64,000 bases of DNA, taken from contig JASJOS010000018.1 in assembly GCA_030068525.1 (NCBI GenBank), positions 62,001-126,000 of the forward strand. Direction: 5' to 3'. The notes under the pieces were generated by a model, which did no database searches, was not told where the DNA came from, and saw nothing but the letters and a program-made list of their open reading frames with translations. Made by a program: the position numbers and the translations under genes. Source of the stretch: Xanthocytophaga flava. Lineage in GTDB: Bacteria > Bacteroidota > Bacteroidia > Cytophagales > 172606-1. Each line of letters starts with the position of its first letter. The first letter of the stretch is position 1. Below, piece after piece: positions 46,527 to 56,064 of the stretch.

Positions 46527-47054
46527 TTACCTATTAGGTAAAAAAGGCGCGATATGTATAATGCGCTGTATAGTAGCATATTTCTTTACCAGAGAACTTG
46601 ATACCGGGTAAAAATCGTGTCCATCACAATATCCCTGCATACGAGGGAAGTCAGAAGAACAGGGTGTAAACAAATGTGTTGTAAAGATATATCTGCTTCC
46701 TGTTTTCAGATCAAAATTTCTATGATACTGTTTTCTCTCTGTCCGGTTGTTGTACACATAGGCAATAACAATAGTGTCCTGTCGGATATTTTTGCCCTCT
46801 TTCAAGTTCTCTGTTACTACCTTAATATGGTGAATACCATAATTCAACGGAGTGTGTACCAACTGCATAGATAAAGGCATTCCCACCGAATCTGTAGCAA
46901 GTACTTTGCCTATAAAGATAGTATCCTGCTTTCTATAGTCCGGCGTATCTTTTTGGATATGATAAGGTCTAATTCCTGCAATTCATCGGACAGGCAAAGC
47001 CAAACTTAAAAAACAACTTAGCAGAAATGATATAAGCGCTACCTGAGCTTTCAT
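46527..47054 (-). pseudogene. Secreted-protein gene interrupted by an in-frame TGA
   Basis: ATG at 47054 opens a signal peptide (MKAQVALISFLLSCFLSLAL) that meets TGA at codon 24 (46985-46983). The same frame then continues without a stop for 151 codons to 46527. The remaining ORF would otherwise have to start at Met57 and would lose both the signal peptide and the region after it (PDYRKQDTIFIGKVLATDSV). The intact product would be 175 residues and exported. The break could be a real inactivation, a sequencing error or a read-through site. Family unrecognised. Confidence 0.6.
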
Positions 47055-47236
47055 AAAAATGTTAACAGCCAATAAGATAATATAATCTATATATTCACAC
47101 AAGTTTCTGTTTGATTAGAGGTGCATTACAGGCTCTTCATTTATTTTCTTTTGTTTACATTACTACTTAAATATGAAATAGATATTACCTTTCAGACACT
47201 ATATCACAATACTGTACAACGACAATACAAAAAACT

Positions 47237-48757
47237 ATGGAGACTCCCTCGTCTTCCAATGCTCAGGCAAAACTTCAGCAAAGCATTGCTGCTCTGCAAA
47301 AAACAGGCAAATTAGACAAGCCACTTATTAGTTGGTGGGATGATGCTGTATTGCCATCTTTATATATGTTAACAGGCAATATACTTGATCCTCTATCTAT
47401 GAAATTTTTGCTTTATCATCTGAGCAAGATGAAAAGGGAAATCCCTGACGAGGCCAATCTGGTACTGGATCAGATTGACAAGAGTAAAAGTGTAGACTTT
47501 GTTCTGAAAGTACTGGGACTGTTTGTACAAAACGGATCCAACAACAAAGAAAAATATTGCCTGATACTGGTATCTCAGTTGGGTAATGAATCCATACTCC
47601 TCATTGTAAAAAAACAAATTATCGATTGGATAGAACGTTATATGCGGTTACAGCTAGCCATTACAGCACTGGATATCTTTACTACCTGGGGTACACCCAA
47701 ATCCTATCGAACAATCTACGAATTTGCCAAGAAATATAAAACCAAGAAACGAAATGTAGGTACTGCCGCATCAGCCATTATACGTAGAGCAGCAGAGAAG
47801 CAAGGCCTTACAGAAGAACAATTCACAGACCGTCTGATGCCTGACTTTAGTTTCGAAGGATCTTTCCGATATTTTGAAGTAGAGGGACAAACCTACAGGG
47901 CATATATTGACATGAACTTTAAGCTGGCCTATCAGAATGAGGAAGGCAAGCCACTAAAATCATTTCCGAAAAACACACCCAAAGAACTTCAGAGTGAATT
48001 TAAAGACATTAACAAGGAAATAAAGGGAATAACGCAAATGCAAAATTCCCGTCTGACCAATGAAATGATTCTGCACACCAAACGTACTGCCACCACATGG
48101 AGTGATTTGTTTCAGGGTAATCCCATTCTATTTGCCTACGCCATGCGTCTGGTCTGGGGAGAATATGATGCCAACAACCTCTTAAAACAGACGTTTGTCT
48201 GCCAGGAAGATGGCAGTTTACTCAATGCTCAGGAAGAAGAAATAGTGCTGGACGAATCCAGCTTTGTGGTTCTGGTCCACCCTATTTTACTTGAGGAAGA
48301 GATATTGCAACATTGGAAACAGAAGTTCTATGAATCAGATCTCACCCAACCCTTTGCCCAGTTACATCGTCCACTGATTAGAGTGCCAGAGGAACTAAAG
48401 ACTCAGCGCATGGATACCTCTTTTCAGGATAAAAAAGTAAATGGCTATCAGATCTTTGGTCTCGAAAAAACAGGCTGGGCAAGAGGCTCGGTTGGCGACG
48501 GCGGATCTATTAGCTCATATCAACGATCCATTGCAGAGTTAGAGACAACAGCAGTCATTGAGACAGAAGGTATCGGAATAGGCTACTATAATAATCCGGA
48601 AGCAGCTTTAGGAAAAGTCTATTTTGTTCGTACCCGTTTCGCTCCCGTCTGGGAAATTTATGATGAAAAAGATAACCGTCTGATTCCTTTCGAGAAGGTT
48701 CCTGCTACAATCTATTCAGAGGTAATGAGTGATTTACAAAGGCTGGGAAATACTTAA
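47237..48757 (+). CDS. DUF4132-like protein
   Basis: The 506-residue protein starts with a helical-repeat region with Glu/Lys-rich helices (MKREIPDEANLVLDQIDKSKS). The C-terminal part has the DUF4132 hallmarks: VVLVHPILLEEEILQHWKQKF, TQPFAQLHRPLIRVPEE, then NGYQIFGLEKTGWARGSVGDGG and KVYFVRTRFAPVWEIYDE. Related proteins (MolR-like) have no established biochemical function. There is no signal peptide. Terminator follows. Confidence 0.8.
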   Translation: METPSSSNAQAKLQQSIAALQKTGKLDKPLISWWDDAVLPSLYMLTGNILDPLSMKFLLYHLSKMKREIPDEANLVLDQIDKSKSVDFVLKVLGLFVQNGSNNKEKYCLILVSQLGNESILLIVKKQIIDWIERYMRLQLAITALDIFTTWGTPKSYRTIYEFAKKYKTKKRNVGTAASAIIRRAAEKQGLTEEQFTDRLMPDFSFEGSFRYFEVEGQTYRAYIDMNFKLAYQNEEGKPLKSFPKNTPKELQSEFKDINKEIKGITQMQNSRLTNEMILHTKRTATTWSDLFQGNPILFAYAMRLVWGEYDANNLLKQTFVCQEDGSLLNAQEEEIVLDESSFVVLVHPILLEEEILQHWKQKFYESDLTQPFAQLHRPLIRVPEELKTQRMDTSFQDKKVNGYQIFGLEKTGWARGSVGDGGSISSYQRSIAELETTAVIETEGIGIGYYNNPEAALGKVYFVRTRFAPVWEIYDEKDNRLIPFEKVPATIYSEVMSDLQRLGNT

Positions 48758-48766
48758 ATATCATAG

Positions 48767-48808
48767 AAGTGAGGGAATAGGTAACTGATTTATACTATTC
48801 CCTCGCTT
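48767..48808 (+). terminator. Terminator of the DUF4132-like gene
   Basis: A 14-position stem (48767-48780 with 48795-48808, one G-T) lies 10 bases after the stop and is followed by a short T-run. Confidence 0.75.
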
Positions 48809-49408
48809 TGTATAAATCTGTAACAAATATTCCCCAAACTACTTTATACAAATACATACAAAACTATCCAGTTTCTTATGTCCGGAAGATGTAGTCTTTA
48901 CTTTCATTCTCTATCAAAAAATAACCTACTGACACAGGTGTAACTACTCTTTCACGATTAATTCCACACAATAGCACACAAAGATATTAGTACTATTCAG
49001 ATAGGATCAATACTTTCCTCTTTTGTTCCGCAATCTGAATTCACACCAGAAAAAAACACTCTCAGTATCATAGTATCTTCTTTTGCTTTTCTGATATGAG
49101 CATCACAAGCTATTATAATCATTGAAAATATATTGGCTTATCCCCAATATATCCACACACAAAAAAATATACAATTAAGTGAATACAATACATCAAAAGA
49201 AAACTAATTAAATATAACACTTTCAGCCACTAAGACACATATCAGGTAATACACAGTAACTGCTTCAGGTTAAAATTAAGATTAAAAGTAAAATTCCTAT
49301 AAAAACTTTGTTTACTGTGTACAGAAACAATTATTAATAGACAACATAGCAACAATTGTTACTATGGATATTTTTTTGTCGACATTTTATTTACCTCCAT
49401 TTACTAAT
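48809..49408. other. Gene-free region upstream of T9SS cargo gene
   Basis: It is strongly AT-rich. It contains a small hairpin (near 49130-49155) and otherwise only the promoter region of the following gene. Confidence 0.45.
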
Positions 49409-51748
49409 ATGAAACACTTTTATTTGTTGCTACTTTTTATAAGCAACATTGTCTCAACCAGTTATGCAGTGGAAAGGAATAAATCAGCTTCCACGTCTGT
49501 AAATTCTATCTATGTACAGGACACTCAACCTTTATCGGTAAGTATCTCTGTTTTAGCCACATCAAATCCTTTACATCCTACATTTGAAGCAACTGCACAA
49601 ACAGATCCATCCGGAGTACGACAGGTACTTTATAAGTCTTTTGAAGTAAATGGATATCCGGCAGATTGGCAGGGGGAGGATTATGAATACAGGGCATCCG
49701 TTTCGCCTATGCAGAATCTATATACAGCCTATAAGCGTTTGCAACCAAATACAAAATATGAGGCAAAGATAGGATATGTTATCAGTGATGATACAACCAA
49801 ACTGTATTATGCCTCCTACCTGTATGATGTACCTAATGTAGAAACACCTGATCCGATTCTGATCTGGCCTGCAGCTGATTCGTATGTAGATGTATGTGGG
49901 CGTTTTATGACTGTACAGGCAAATGCCAATGATATAGATGCTAAAAAGCTTACCTATACCATATTTCTGAACGATCCACGAACCGTTGTAGCTAAGTATG
50001 AATTTAATCTGAGCACCGGAAATCAGGATGTTTCAGAAATTAGTGGCTGGCCTATACGTCCCAAGAATCAATACCTGATAGAATTGAAAAGTGAAGATGC
50101 TTATGGTAGAGTACTTAAGCAAAAATATTTCACCTTCTTTACCAGCGACCGCAACAGCGAATCATTGATTCCTCAATTTATTACTCCGTTGGATGGTGCT
50201 GTCAATGTATCTACCAACCCTACTATTGCAATCAAGCCCTTCCCTTCAACCGCCTGTGGACAAAGCTTCCAAGGTACTTCATTTGCTATCGATACATATC
50301 CGGCAGACTGGGCAGGAGAAGATTACCAGTTGGTAAGTTTTGCACCAGGTATTTATACATGGCAAGTACCTGCAACCTTACAACCTAACACAAAGTATGT
50401 GACAAGAGCTGTTTTTTGGGCTCCGGGTGCAGCCAACAGTACTGAATACTTTATGAAGGAAATTACATTTACTACAGGCAATATTTCTCCGGAACCTTTA
50501 GAAGTAAGTCTTGCAGTGAAAGGTTTAGAGGGTTCAACACCTTTCCATCCGGTAATTGAAGCTACTCCAGAAACAGATTCAACAGGTAATCGAAAAGTAA
50601 TTTTCCTTTCCAGAGAACTGGACCTTTACCCGGCAGACTGGACAGGGACAGGCTACGACTATTATAAAGCAGTCTCGCCTAATCAGAATTTATTTACTAC
50701 CTATACGCCGTTAAAGGGCTATACCGCTTATGTGGCTCGTGTAGCATATACCACTAGTGACGACACATCTAAAATATATTATGCAACAGCTGACTTCTAC
50801 ACAACGGCTCCTCGCCCACCTGTACTGGTTTATCCCGCACCGGGATCTACTTTCAATTCATGTACAGATGTAAATCAGTTTATTGTCAATGCAAACAACA
50901 ATGCTGATATTACAAGAATTGAGCTTACCATTTTCCGTAATGATCCCCGTGAGCAGATAAGTGCGCCAGGTGAATTTAGTATACCTGTTAGTCAGAATCA
51001 GGATGCTTCTGTACCTGATTATGCTACTTACCTGCGCCGATCAGGTGAAGGACAATTCCTGATAGAATTAAAAGGGTTGGACAACAATGGTAATCTGATT
51101 GAGCAGAGTTATTCAACTATATTTGTAACAGGTTTAGGCAATATACTGCCTGGAGTTACCAGCATCTCGAATGGAGCAACAGACGTATCTCTGAATCCAA
51201 CAATCACTGTTAACCCATACACCTCCTGTGGCAACCTGTTGAAGGTACAATACATACTTGATACCTACCCGATAAACTCCACTGGAAACTATACAGAAAA
51301 CTATCAATCAGCAAGTTTTGATAGTGCAGTTTATTCATGGACAGTTCCTCAGGCACTGAAACCTAACACTGAATATGAAGTATGGACTGTTTTTGTGACA
51401 GATTATCCCTGGGATGCACCAAGATTGATTCAGAGTACAAGATTTACTACCACAACAAGTGGTTCTTCAGCCCGTGTTGCCGGAGCGACAACAAGTAATG
51501 AACTGGGACAACATTCTCTGTTATCACCAAATCCATTCTCAGATCAATTGTCTATTCAGCTCCACACCGGCTATCAAAAAGCAACTGTATCAGTAGTATC
51601 TATGGATGGCAGAGTTGTATTTTCCAAATCTGCTTCAGCCAACGAACAGGTAAGTTTTAAAGATAATTCTTTACCTGCAGGTTTGTATCTGGTTCGCATC
51701 AGTGATCAGACAGGCATCAAAGAACAGTTTAAAGTAGTTAAACAATAA
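49409..51748 (+). CDS. T9SS cargo protein with tandem beta-sandwich modules
   Basis: I take ATG at 49409 (779 residues); it opens with the signal peptide MKHFYLLLLFISNIVSTSYA. Four similar modules follow in alternating order, each with a (D/N)xYPADWxGxxY or related YPINSTG segment: about residues 45-140, 260-355, 375-470 and 600-690. The C-terminus from about 705 is a type A T9SS sorting domain: LLSPNPFSDQLSIQL, VVSMDGRVVFSKSA, LPAGLYLVRISDQTG. It is therefore exported through the type IX system and shown on the surface or released. No enzymatic motif is visible. Confidence 0.88.
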   Translation: MKHFYLLLLFISNIVSTSYAVERNKSASTSVNSIYVQDTQPLSVSISVLATSNPLHPTFEATAQTDPSGVRQVLYKSFEVNGYPADWQGEDYEYRASVSPMQNLYTAYKRLQPNTKYEAKIGYVISDDTTKLYYASYLYDVPNVETPDPILIWPAADSYVDVCGRFMTVQANANDIDAKKLTYTIFLNDPRTVVAKYEFNLSTGNQDVSEISGWPIRPKNQYLIELKSEDAYGRVLKQKYFTFFTSDRNSESLIPQFITPLDGAVNVSTNPTIAIKPFPSTACGQSFQGTSFAIDTYPADWAGEDYQLVSFAPGIYTWQVPATLQPNTKYVTRAVFWAPGAANSTEYFMKEITFTTGNISPEPLEVSLAVKGLEGSTPFHPVIEATPETDSTGNRKVIFLSRELDLYPADWTGTGYDYYKAVSPNQNLFTTYTPLKGYTAYVARVAYTTSDDTSKIYYATADFYTTAPRPPVLVYPAPGSTFNSCTDVNQFIVNANNNADITRIELTIFRNDPREQISAPGEFSIPVSQNQDASVPDYATYLRRSGEGQFLIELKGLDNNGNLIEQSYSTIFVTGLGNILPGVTSISNGATDVSLNPTITVNPYTSCGNLLKVQYILDTYPINSTGNYTENYQSASFDSAVYSWTVPQALKPNTEYEVWTVFVTDYPWDAPRLIQSTRFTTTTSGSSARVAGATTSNELGQHSLLSPNPFSDQLSIQLHTGYQKATVSVVSMDGRVVFSKSASANEQVSFKDNSLPAGLYLVRISDQTGIKEQFKVVKQ

Positions 51749-51783
51749 CTTGCTTTGTTACTCTAACAGGCAGAAATCGTATA

Positions 51784-51817
51784 GAAACGGTCAATGGCTC
51801 ACATCATTGACCGTTTC
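51784..51817 (+). terminator. Terminator of the T9SS cargo gene
   Basis: A perfect 13-bp stem (51784-51796 with 51805-51817) with an 8-base loop runs into TTTTTT. Confidence 0.85.
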
Positions 51818-51863
51818 TTTTTTGAAAGTTCTATATTTGTTTATACACTACTAAAATATCAGT

Positions 51864-52346
51864 ATGGGGATAAAAAAGACAAGACACATTGACGTAGAGG
51901 TAGCTAAAGAAAACTATAATAGCCTTATAAATAAACTATTTCCAATTATAAAACCCATTTTTAACTTCAAAGGCAAGTTAGATTTGTCTCAACACGATCC
52001 AACCGAACAAACACCCTCTCTATTGGCATACTTACTGGATTGTAAAATCGCTATAGAAGACAATGAAAATGCAAAGTATTTCTGTGCAGATGATATACTA
52101 ACCAAACAGGTAATTATAGAAGAAGATGGATTAATGAGGTTTTGGGGAATCATCTACTGGCTTGATACACCTCATGAATATGAAATCAATAAAACCGGGC
52201 AGGACCCGTTTTATGCAGAACTGAGAATCATCAATAACAGGTTGAAAATAGAACGGATGAAATGTGGCGACTACAATCTCACAAATGTAGACAGGTACTG
52301 GTGGTTTGATATGGAGATGGACTGGATTTACGAGTTTGAAGATTAG
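51864..52346 (+). CDS. Hypothetical protein (160 aa)
   Basis: The soluble product has no signal peptide. It is acidic and aromatic-rich near the C-terminus (VDRYWWFDMEMDWIYEFED). I do not recognise the family. The candidate MITE begins 38 bp after its stop. Confidence 0.6.
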   Translation: MGIKKTRHIDVEVAKENYNSLINKLFPIIKPIFNFKGKLDLSQHDPTEQTPSLLAYLLDCKIAIEDNENAKYFCADDILTKQVIIEEDGLMRFWGIIYWLDTPHEYEINKTGQDPFYAELRIINNRLKIERMKCGDYNLTNVDRYWWFDMEMDWIYEFED

Positions 52347-52384
52347 CATTTTGTATCATCACAAAGAAATTCTGCTGTCCCATT

Positions 52385-52648
52385 ATCATGCGTATACTTC
52401 TATACAGAAGCAGTTGTTGACTGGAATTATGCGCATGAAATTTTTTGCGGTGAATTCCGATCAAATGCTCAGCTTGCGGTTTTTTCCGCTCAAGCATCAA
52501 TGTTGCGTTTTTTTCTATGAAAAAACTTTTTTGCGGTTAATTCAAAGCATCGGCAAATTTGCGGTAAACTCCAGGCAAAAGTCGTTTTCTTCCAGATAAA
52601 TCAAACCGCTTCTTCCCTTCGCTGTTTGCATAGAATTATACGCATGAT
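52385..52648. mobile_element. MITE-like element with 19-bp terminal inverted repeats
   Basis: ATCATGCGTATACTTCTAT at 52385-52403 matches the reverse complement of 52630-52648 at 18 of 19 positions. An additional partial copy of the right end (GGAATTATGCGCATGA) sits at 52422-52437. The interior (about 52445-52585) holds five degenerate units of 25-30 bp around TTGCGGT and TTC/TCC-AAGCATC. The 264-bp element has no ORF of its own. A clear target-site duplication is not visible. Confidence 0.5.
52445..52585. repeat. Degenerate tandem repeats inside the MITE-like element
   Basis: Starts recur at about 52445, 52474, 52502, 52531 and 52559, each beginning TTGCG and sharing TTC.A.GC or CTCAGC-like blocks. 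Spacing is 28-29 bp. Confidence 0.45.
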
Positions 52649-52693
52649 CCAATTATGAAACAAACTATGCTCAACTGATAACCTCTAAAAGTA

Positions 52694-52724
52694 AAACATC
52701 CTGCCGGATTTGGACAGGATGCTT
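52694..52724 (-). terminator. Terminator of the OmpA/PD40 gene
   Basis: CATCCTG (52697-52703) pairs with CAGGATG (52715-52721), extended by A-T pairs. The minus-strand side continues GTTTTACTTTT. Confidence 0.65.
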
Positions 52725-52750
52725 TAGTATGTTTACAACAACACTCTCTG

Positions 52751-54880
52751 TTATTTACTCAAAATCACAAATTCTACGCGACGGTTTTTCTGACGGCCTT
52801 CTTCAGTAGTATTAACTCCAACAGGCTTACCTTTTCCATATCCCTGAGAAGTCAGTCGTCCGGCTTCTATTCCTTTGCTTGTCAGGTAGGTAACAACCGC
52901 TTTAGCCCGATTGCCAGACAGCGTCATATTGGAAGTGGCATCTCCCACATTGTCGGTATGCCCTTCTATTTTGATCTTCATTTGTGCATTATCTTTCAGA
53001 ATAGCAATCAGACGATCCAGTTCTGCTTTGGATTCGTTTCGCAACTCAAACTTGTTAGAGTCAAAGAAAAGATTATTCAGTCGTACCGTTTGTCCCACTT
53101 CGATTGGAGACAGATACAGGTCCCGTTTAATCTCCTGATACTTATTGAGCTTTTTCAAATCAATGTTTTCACTTACAGCATAGAAGTCAGCTTTTTGGGC
53201 CAGGAAGCTATATACAACTCCTGCTGGCAATACAATTTTGTATGACCCATCTACAGGGTTAGAAGTAGCTGTACCCAACTCCTTATTGTTACTCAGATCC
53301 CGATAGGTAATGTCAGCCTGTACAGGTTGTTTTGTCTTGCTGTTTAACACAGTCCCATAGACAAGCACTACAGGTTTAGGCTTTGCCACATCCGGAATAC
53401 TTAGTTTAACAATATCCAGTTTGCCGATACTATTCTGGTCACTGGTCAGATAAGCAAAGTCTCCGGAAGCTGGAATTGTATAATAACCATCCCAGCCAGG
53501 TGTGTTAATCGCCAGCCCCAGGTTCATCGGTGCAGACCAGTTCTTCCAGGTATCATCTAGCCTATGGGACACAAATATATCAGAAGCGCCATACCCCGGA
53601 TGTCCATCTGACCCGAAGTACAGACTCACACCATCTGCAGCCATAAAAGGAGAAGACTCATCTCCTTTTGTATTAACTACATTGCCAATGTTAAAAGGAA
53701 TACTCCATTTGCCATCTTCCCCCTTCAAACTTACATAGATATCCCGTTCACCATAACTATCCTGTCTTTTTAACGTTACCAGAATGGCTTTCTGGTCAGC
53801 AGATACTGCCATTTCCAGAATATTAGCCTTGCTATAAAAATCAGGAATATCAATATTTTCACGCAGCTTCCATCCGGTAGTTGTTTTCTGTACCACAGAT
53901 AATCCCCATTCCGGGATAATATTCATATTTTCATCATACTTACAGTTCATTACCAGCGTGTTGTTATCTGGCAATGGACTCACAACATAAGTAGATCCTG
54001 TACCATTGGGAGGAGCCGACAGCTTTTTTCGAGGTCCCCATTTACCATCTTTACCCAGCTCAGAATACCAGGCATCATCCGAATCAGAAGTCCCTCCTGT
54101 ATTATCAGGATGTTGTTTTATACTGTAATAGATTGTTTTTCCATCCGGGGCAATGCGGGGAACTACCTCATCATAGGTAGTATTTACAGCAGGGCCAAGA
54201 TTCTCTTTCTTCAGGTAAGCAGGCATATTCGGAAATGTATTCACTGCATTGTCCTGCTTCACAGAAGCTTTCTCCACCTCCATTGTCATCTTACCTGCCA
54301 CGATAAACCCAAGATTTCCATCAAAGCGTTCGAAGAGTTTAGAATAACCTCCTCTGAATACTTCTACATCGTTCACAAGAAAGAGGATTTCATCGCCCTT
54401 GCGTTGCAGTGTTAACTTGTTTAATGTAGTATCTTTTTTGACGCTGCTGCTGGCTTTATAATCTTCACTGGCAAATGCCTTTGCTTCATTGTTTACAATA
54501 GACTTCCACTCCTTTTTGAAAGAACCTACCCAGCTTTTTTGTGTAGTTGGGTTAATACGAAACTGATAAACTGTCCCATTTTTCCCCAGTGCAGTAATGC
54601 CAAAATCTGCACCTTCCTCACCAGTCTTTTTGCGTGCTATAACCTCATAAATAAAATCTTTTCCATCGTTTACATGCACATATTTCCACACCCAGTACAC
54701 ATTCCCATTCTTTACTTCCAAAGTATATACCCCATTGCCTACAGCATATCTGTTCTCCGCAGATTCGCTGACAGGCCATCCATGATGATTGTCTACAAAG
54801 TCGTCATAAAACCAGAGTGTGCTTTGTCCCTGAGCTGCAAACGAAAGCAACAAAAGAAAGAAAAGTATACGGTGTCTCAT
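52751..54880 (-). CDS. OmpA family protein with PD40 propeller
   Basis: The 709-residue protein has a signal peptide (MRHRILFFLLLLSFAAQGQ). The N-terminal 200 residues form a beta-sandwich-like region (WFYDDFVDNHHGWP). PD40-like propeller blades follow (IAPDGKTIYYSIKQ, ESSPFMAADGVSLYFGSDGHPGYGASDIFVS). A CNA-B/carboxypeptidase-like domain spans about 505-570 (VLVYGTVLNSKTKQPVQADITYRD). The C-terminal OmpA peptidoglycan-binding domain includes IKIEGHTDNVGD and NRRVEFVIL. It would anchor the cell wall to the outer membrane. Confidence 0.92.
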   Translation of the reverse strand: MRHRILFFLLLLSFAAQGQSTLWFYDDFVDNHHGWPVSESAENRYAVGNGVYTLEVKNGNVYWVWKYVHVNDGKDFIYEVIARKKTGEEGADFGITALGKNGTVYQFRINPTTQKSWVGSFKKEWKSIVNNEAKAFASEDYKASSSVKKDTTLNKLTLQRKGDEILFLVNDVEVFRGGYSKLFERFDGNLGFIVAGKMTMEVEKASVKQDNAVNTFPNMPAYLKKENLGPAVNTTYDEVVPRIAPDGKTIYYSIKQHPDNTGGTSDSDDAWYSELGKDGKWGPRKKLSAPPNGTGSTYVVSPLPDNNTLVMNCKYDENMNIIPEWGLSVVQKTTTGWKLRENIDIPDFYSKANILEMAVSADQKAILVTLKRQDSYGERDIYVSLKGEDGKWSIPFNIGNVVNTKGDESSPFMAADGVSLYFGSDGHPGYGASDIFVSHRLDDTWKNWSAPMNLGLAINTPGWDGYYTIPASGDFAYLTSDQNSIGKLDIVKLSIPDVAKPKPVVLVYGTVLNSKTKQPVQADITYRDLSNNKELGTATSNPVDGSYKIVLPAGVVYSFLAQKADFYAVSENIDLKKLNKYQEIKRDLYLSPIEVGQTVRLNNLFFDSNKFELRNESKAELDRLIAILKDNAQMKIKIEGHTDNVGDATSNMTLSGNRAKAVVTYLTSKGIEAGRLTSQGYGKGKPVGVNTTEEGRQKNRRVEFVILSK

Positions 54881-55117
54881 AGCCAGAATAGTTTGAAAAG
54901 TCGTTGTGTGCCTGTGAAAACATATAGTAAAACACCAGGTAATCGCGAAGTAAAAGACCAGAAAATTTACCTGATAGCCAATGCATTCTATGTGTACTTC
55001 TTACAGATGAGGTAAAAGGGTAGATTTATGTTGAGAAGTTCTTGGTATCAGCGACCATCTATAGCTACTGGAATGCTGGTTAAAACAGAACTGCTCAAGC
55101 CTGTAAAATAAGCGGGA

Positions 55118-55690
55118 TTAGTCTTTTGGGACAATTCTCAGATAGAGGAGAGAATCCTTTGCAATACCTTTATCAAATATAGGAATCAGATAGGGTTTGC
55201 GAATGAGATACTTCTTATAAAATACAGAATCAATAGTCTGTCTGATATTTTCCAGTATTAGTGTATCATTTTGAAGCAGGTAGCTTCCCGAATAGCTACA
55301 TCCCCAGTCTATTGCTTTTTGCTCTACTAGATATGTACCATTATTCCATAACGCAAGTGAATTACCATAGTGTGTCTCAGCATATATAAAAGCTTTATCT
55401 GTGTTGAGGCGTAGCAGCGATAAAATCACATAACATCCCCCACAAAAAACTACTATTCCAATTGGAAGTAGTTCCACTTGATTTTCTTGTTCTTTATATC
55501 GTTGTAAAACCCCTGGCAGAAAAAGGCTTACTAACAATACACTTAGTACCCATAAAAAAATGGTTGTAAGTCCATCTGTTAGCCCTGTGCATTTCTCTAG
55601 TCTAAAAGTCCTCCATAAAATTATTCCACCAACTAATGCAATGATCAACGAAGAGTAAATGGGTCTGGTGTTTCTCTTATAGGTTTTCAT
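55118..55690 (-). CDS. Multi-pass membrane protein of unknown function
   Basis: The 190-residue protein has about three hydrophobic segments at roughly 14-28, 41-60 and 76-94. A soluble C-terminal part with CSYSGSYLLQNDTLILENIRQTI resembles the periplasmic part of small Bacteroidota membrane proteins. It is not recognised. Confidence 0.55.
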   Translation of the reverse strand: MKTYKRNTRPIYSSLIIALVGGIILWRTFRLEKCTGLTDGLTTIFLWVLSVLLVSLFLPGVLQRYKEQENQVELLPIGIVVFCGGCYVILSLLRLNTDKAFIYAETHYGNSLALWNNGTYLVEQKAIDWGCSYSGSYLLQNDTLILENIRQTIDSVFYKKYLIRKPYLIPIFDKGIAKDSLLYLRIVPKD

Positions 55691-56064
55691 TGAAGCGTAA
55701 TATCATACATAGCAAGATAATTCTGATAGTATAACTTAGTCAGGGTATTACGTTAGATAAAGAATATGAATCCTACACACTCCTGGTGCCTATTTATACT
55801 ATTAGCTATTTCTGCACTCCAAACAATAGAAATAAAACAAGTTTTTATATAAATTCCTCGCAAAACGCAAACATCTGCATATCAACAACTTATATAAACA
55901 GACCAAACAGCAATACACTGTAAATCAACATATTAACCAATACACAATTTACACATATGTAAAAAATATTTTTTACAATCTGGTTACCAAATAATATCTT
56001 GGCGTACAAATATGAAATCTGCATAAAAACTACATCTGTACCGTCTTTTGAATAATCCACTTAT
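55691..56064. other. AT-rich intergenic region
   Basis: It holds the divergent promoters of the 190-residue membrane gene and the T9SS cargo gene. No further feature. Confidence 0.45.
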
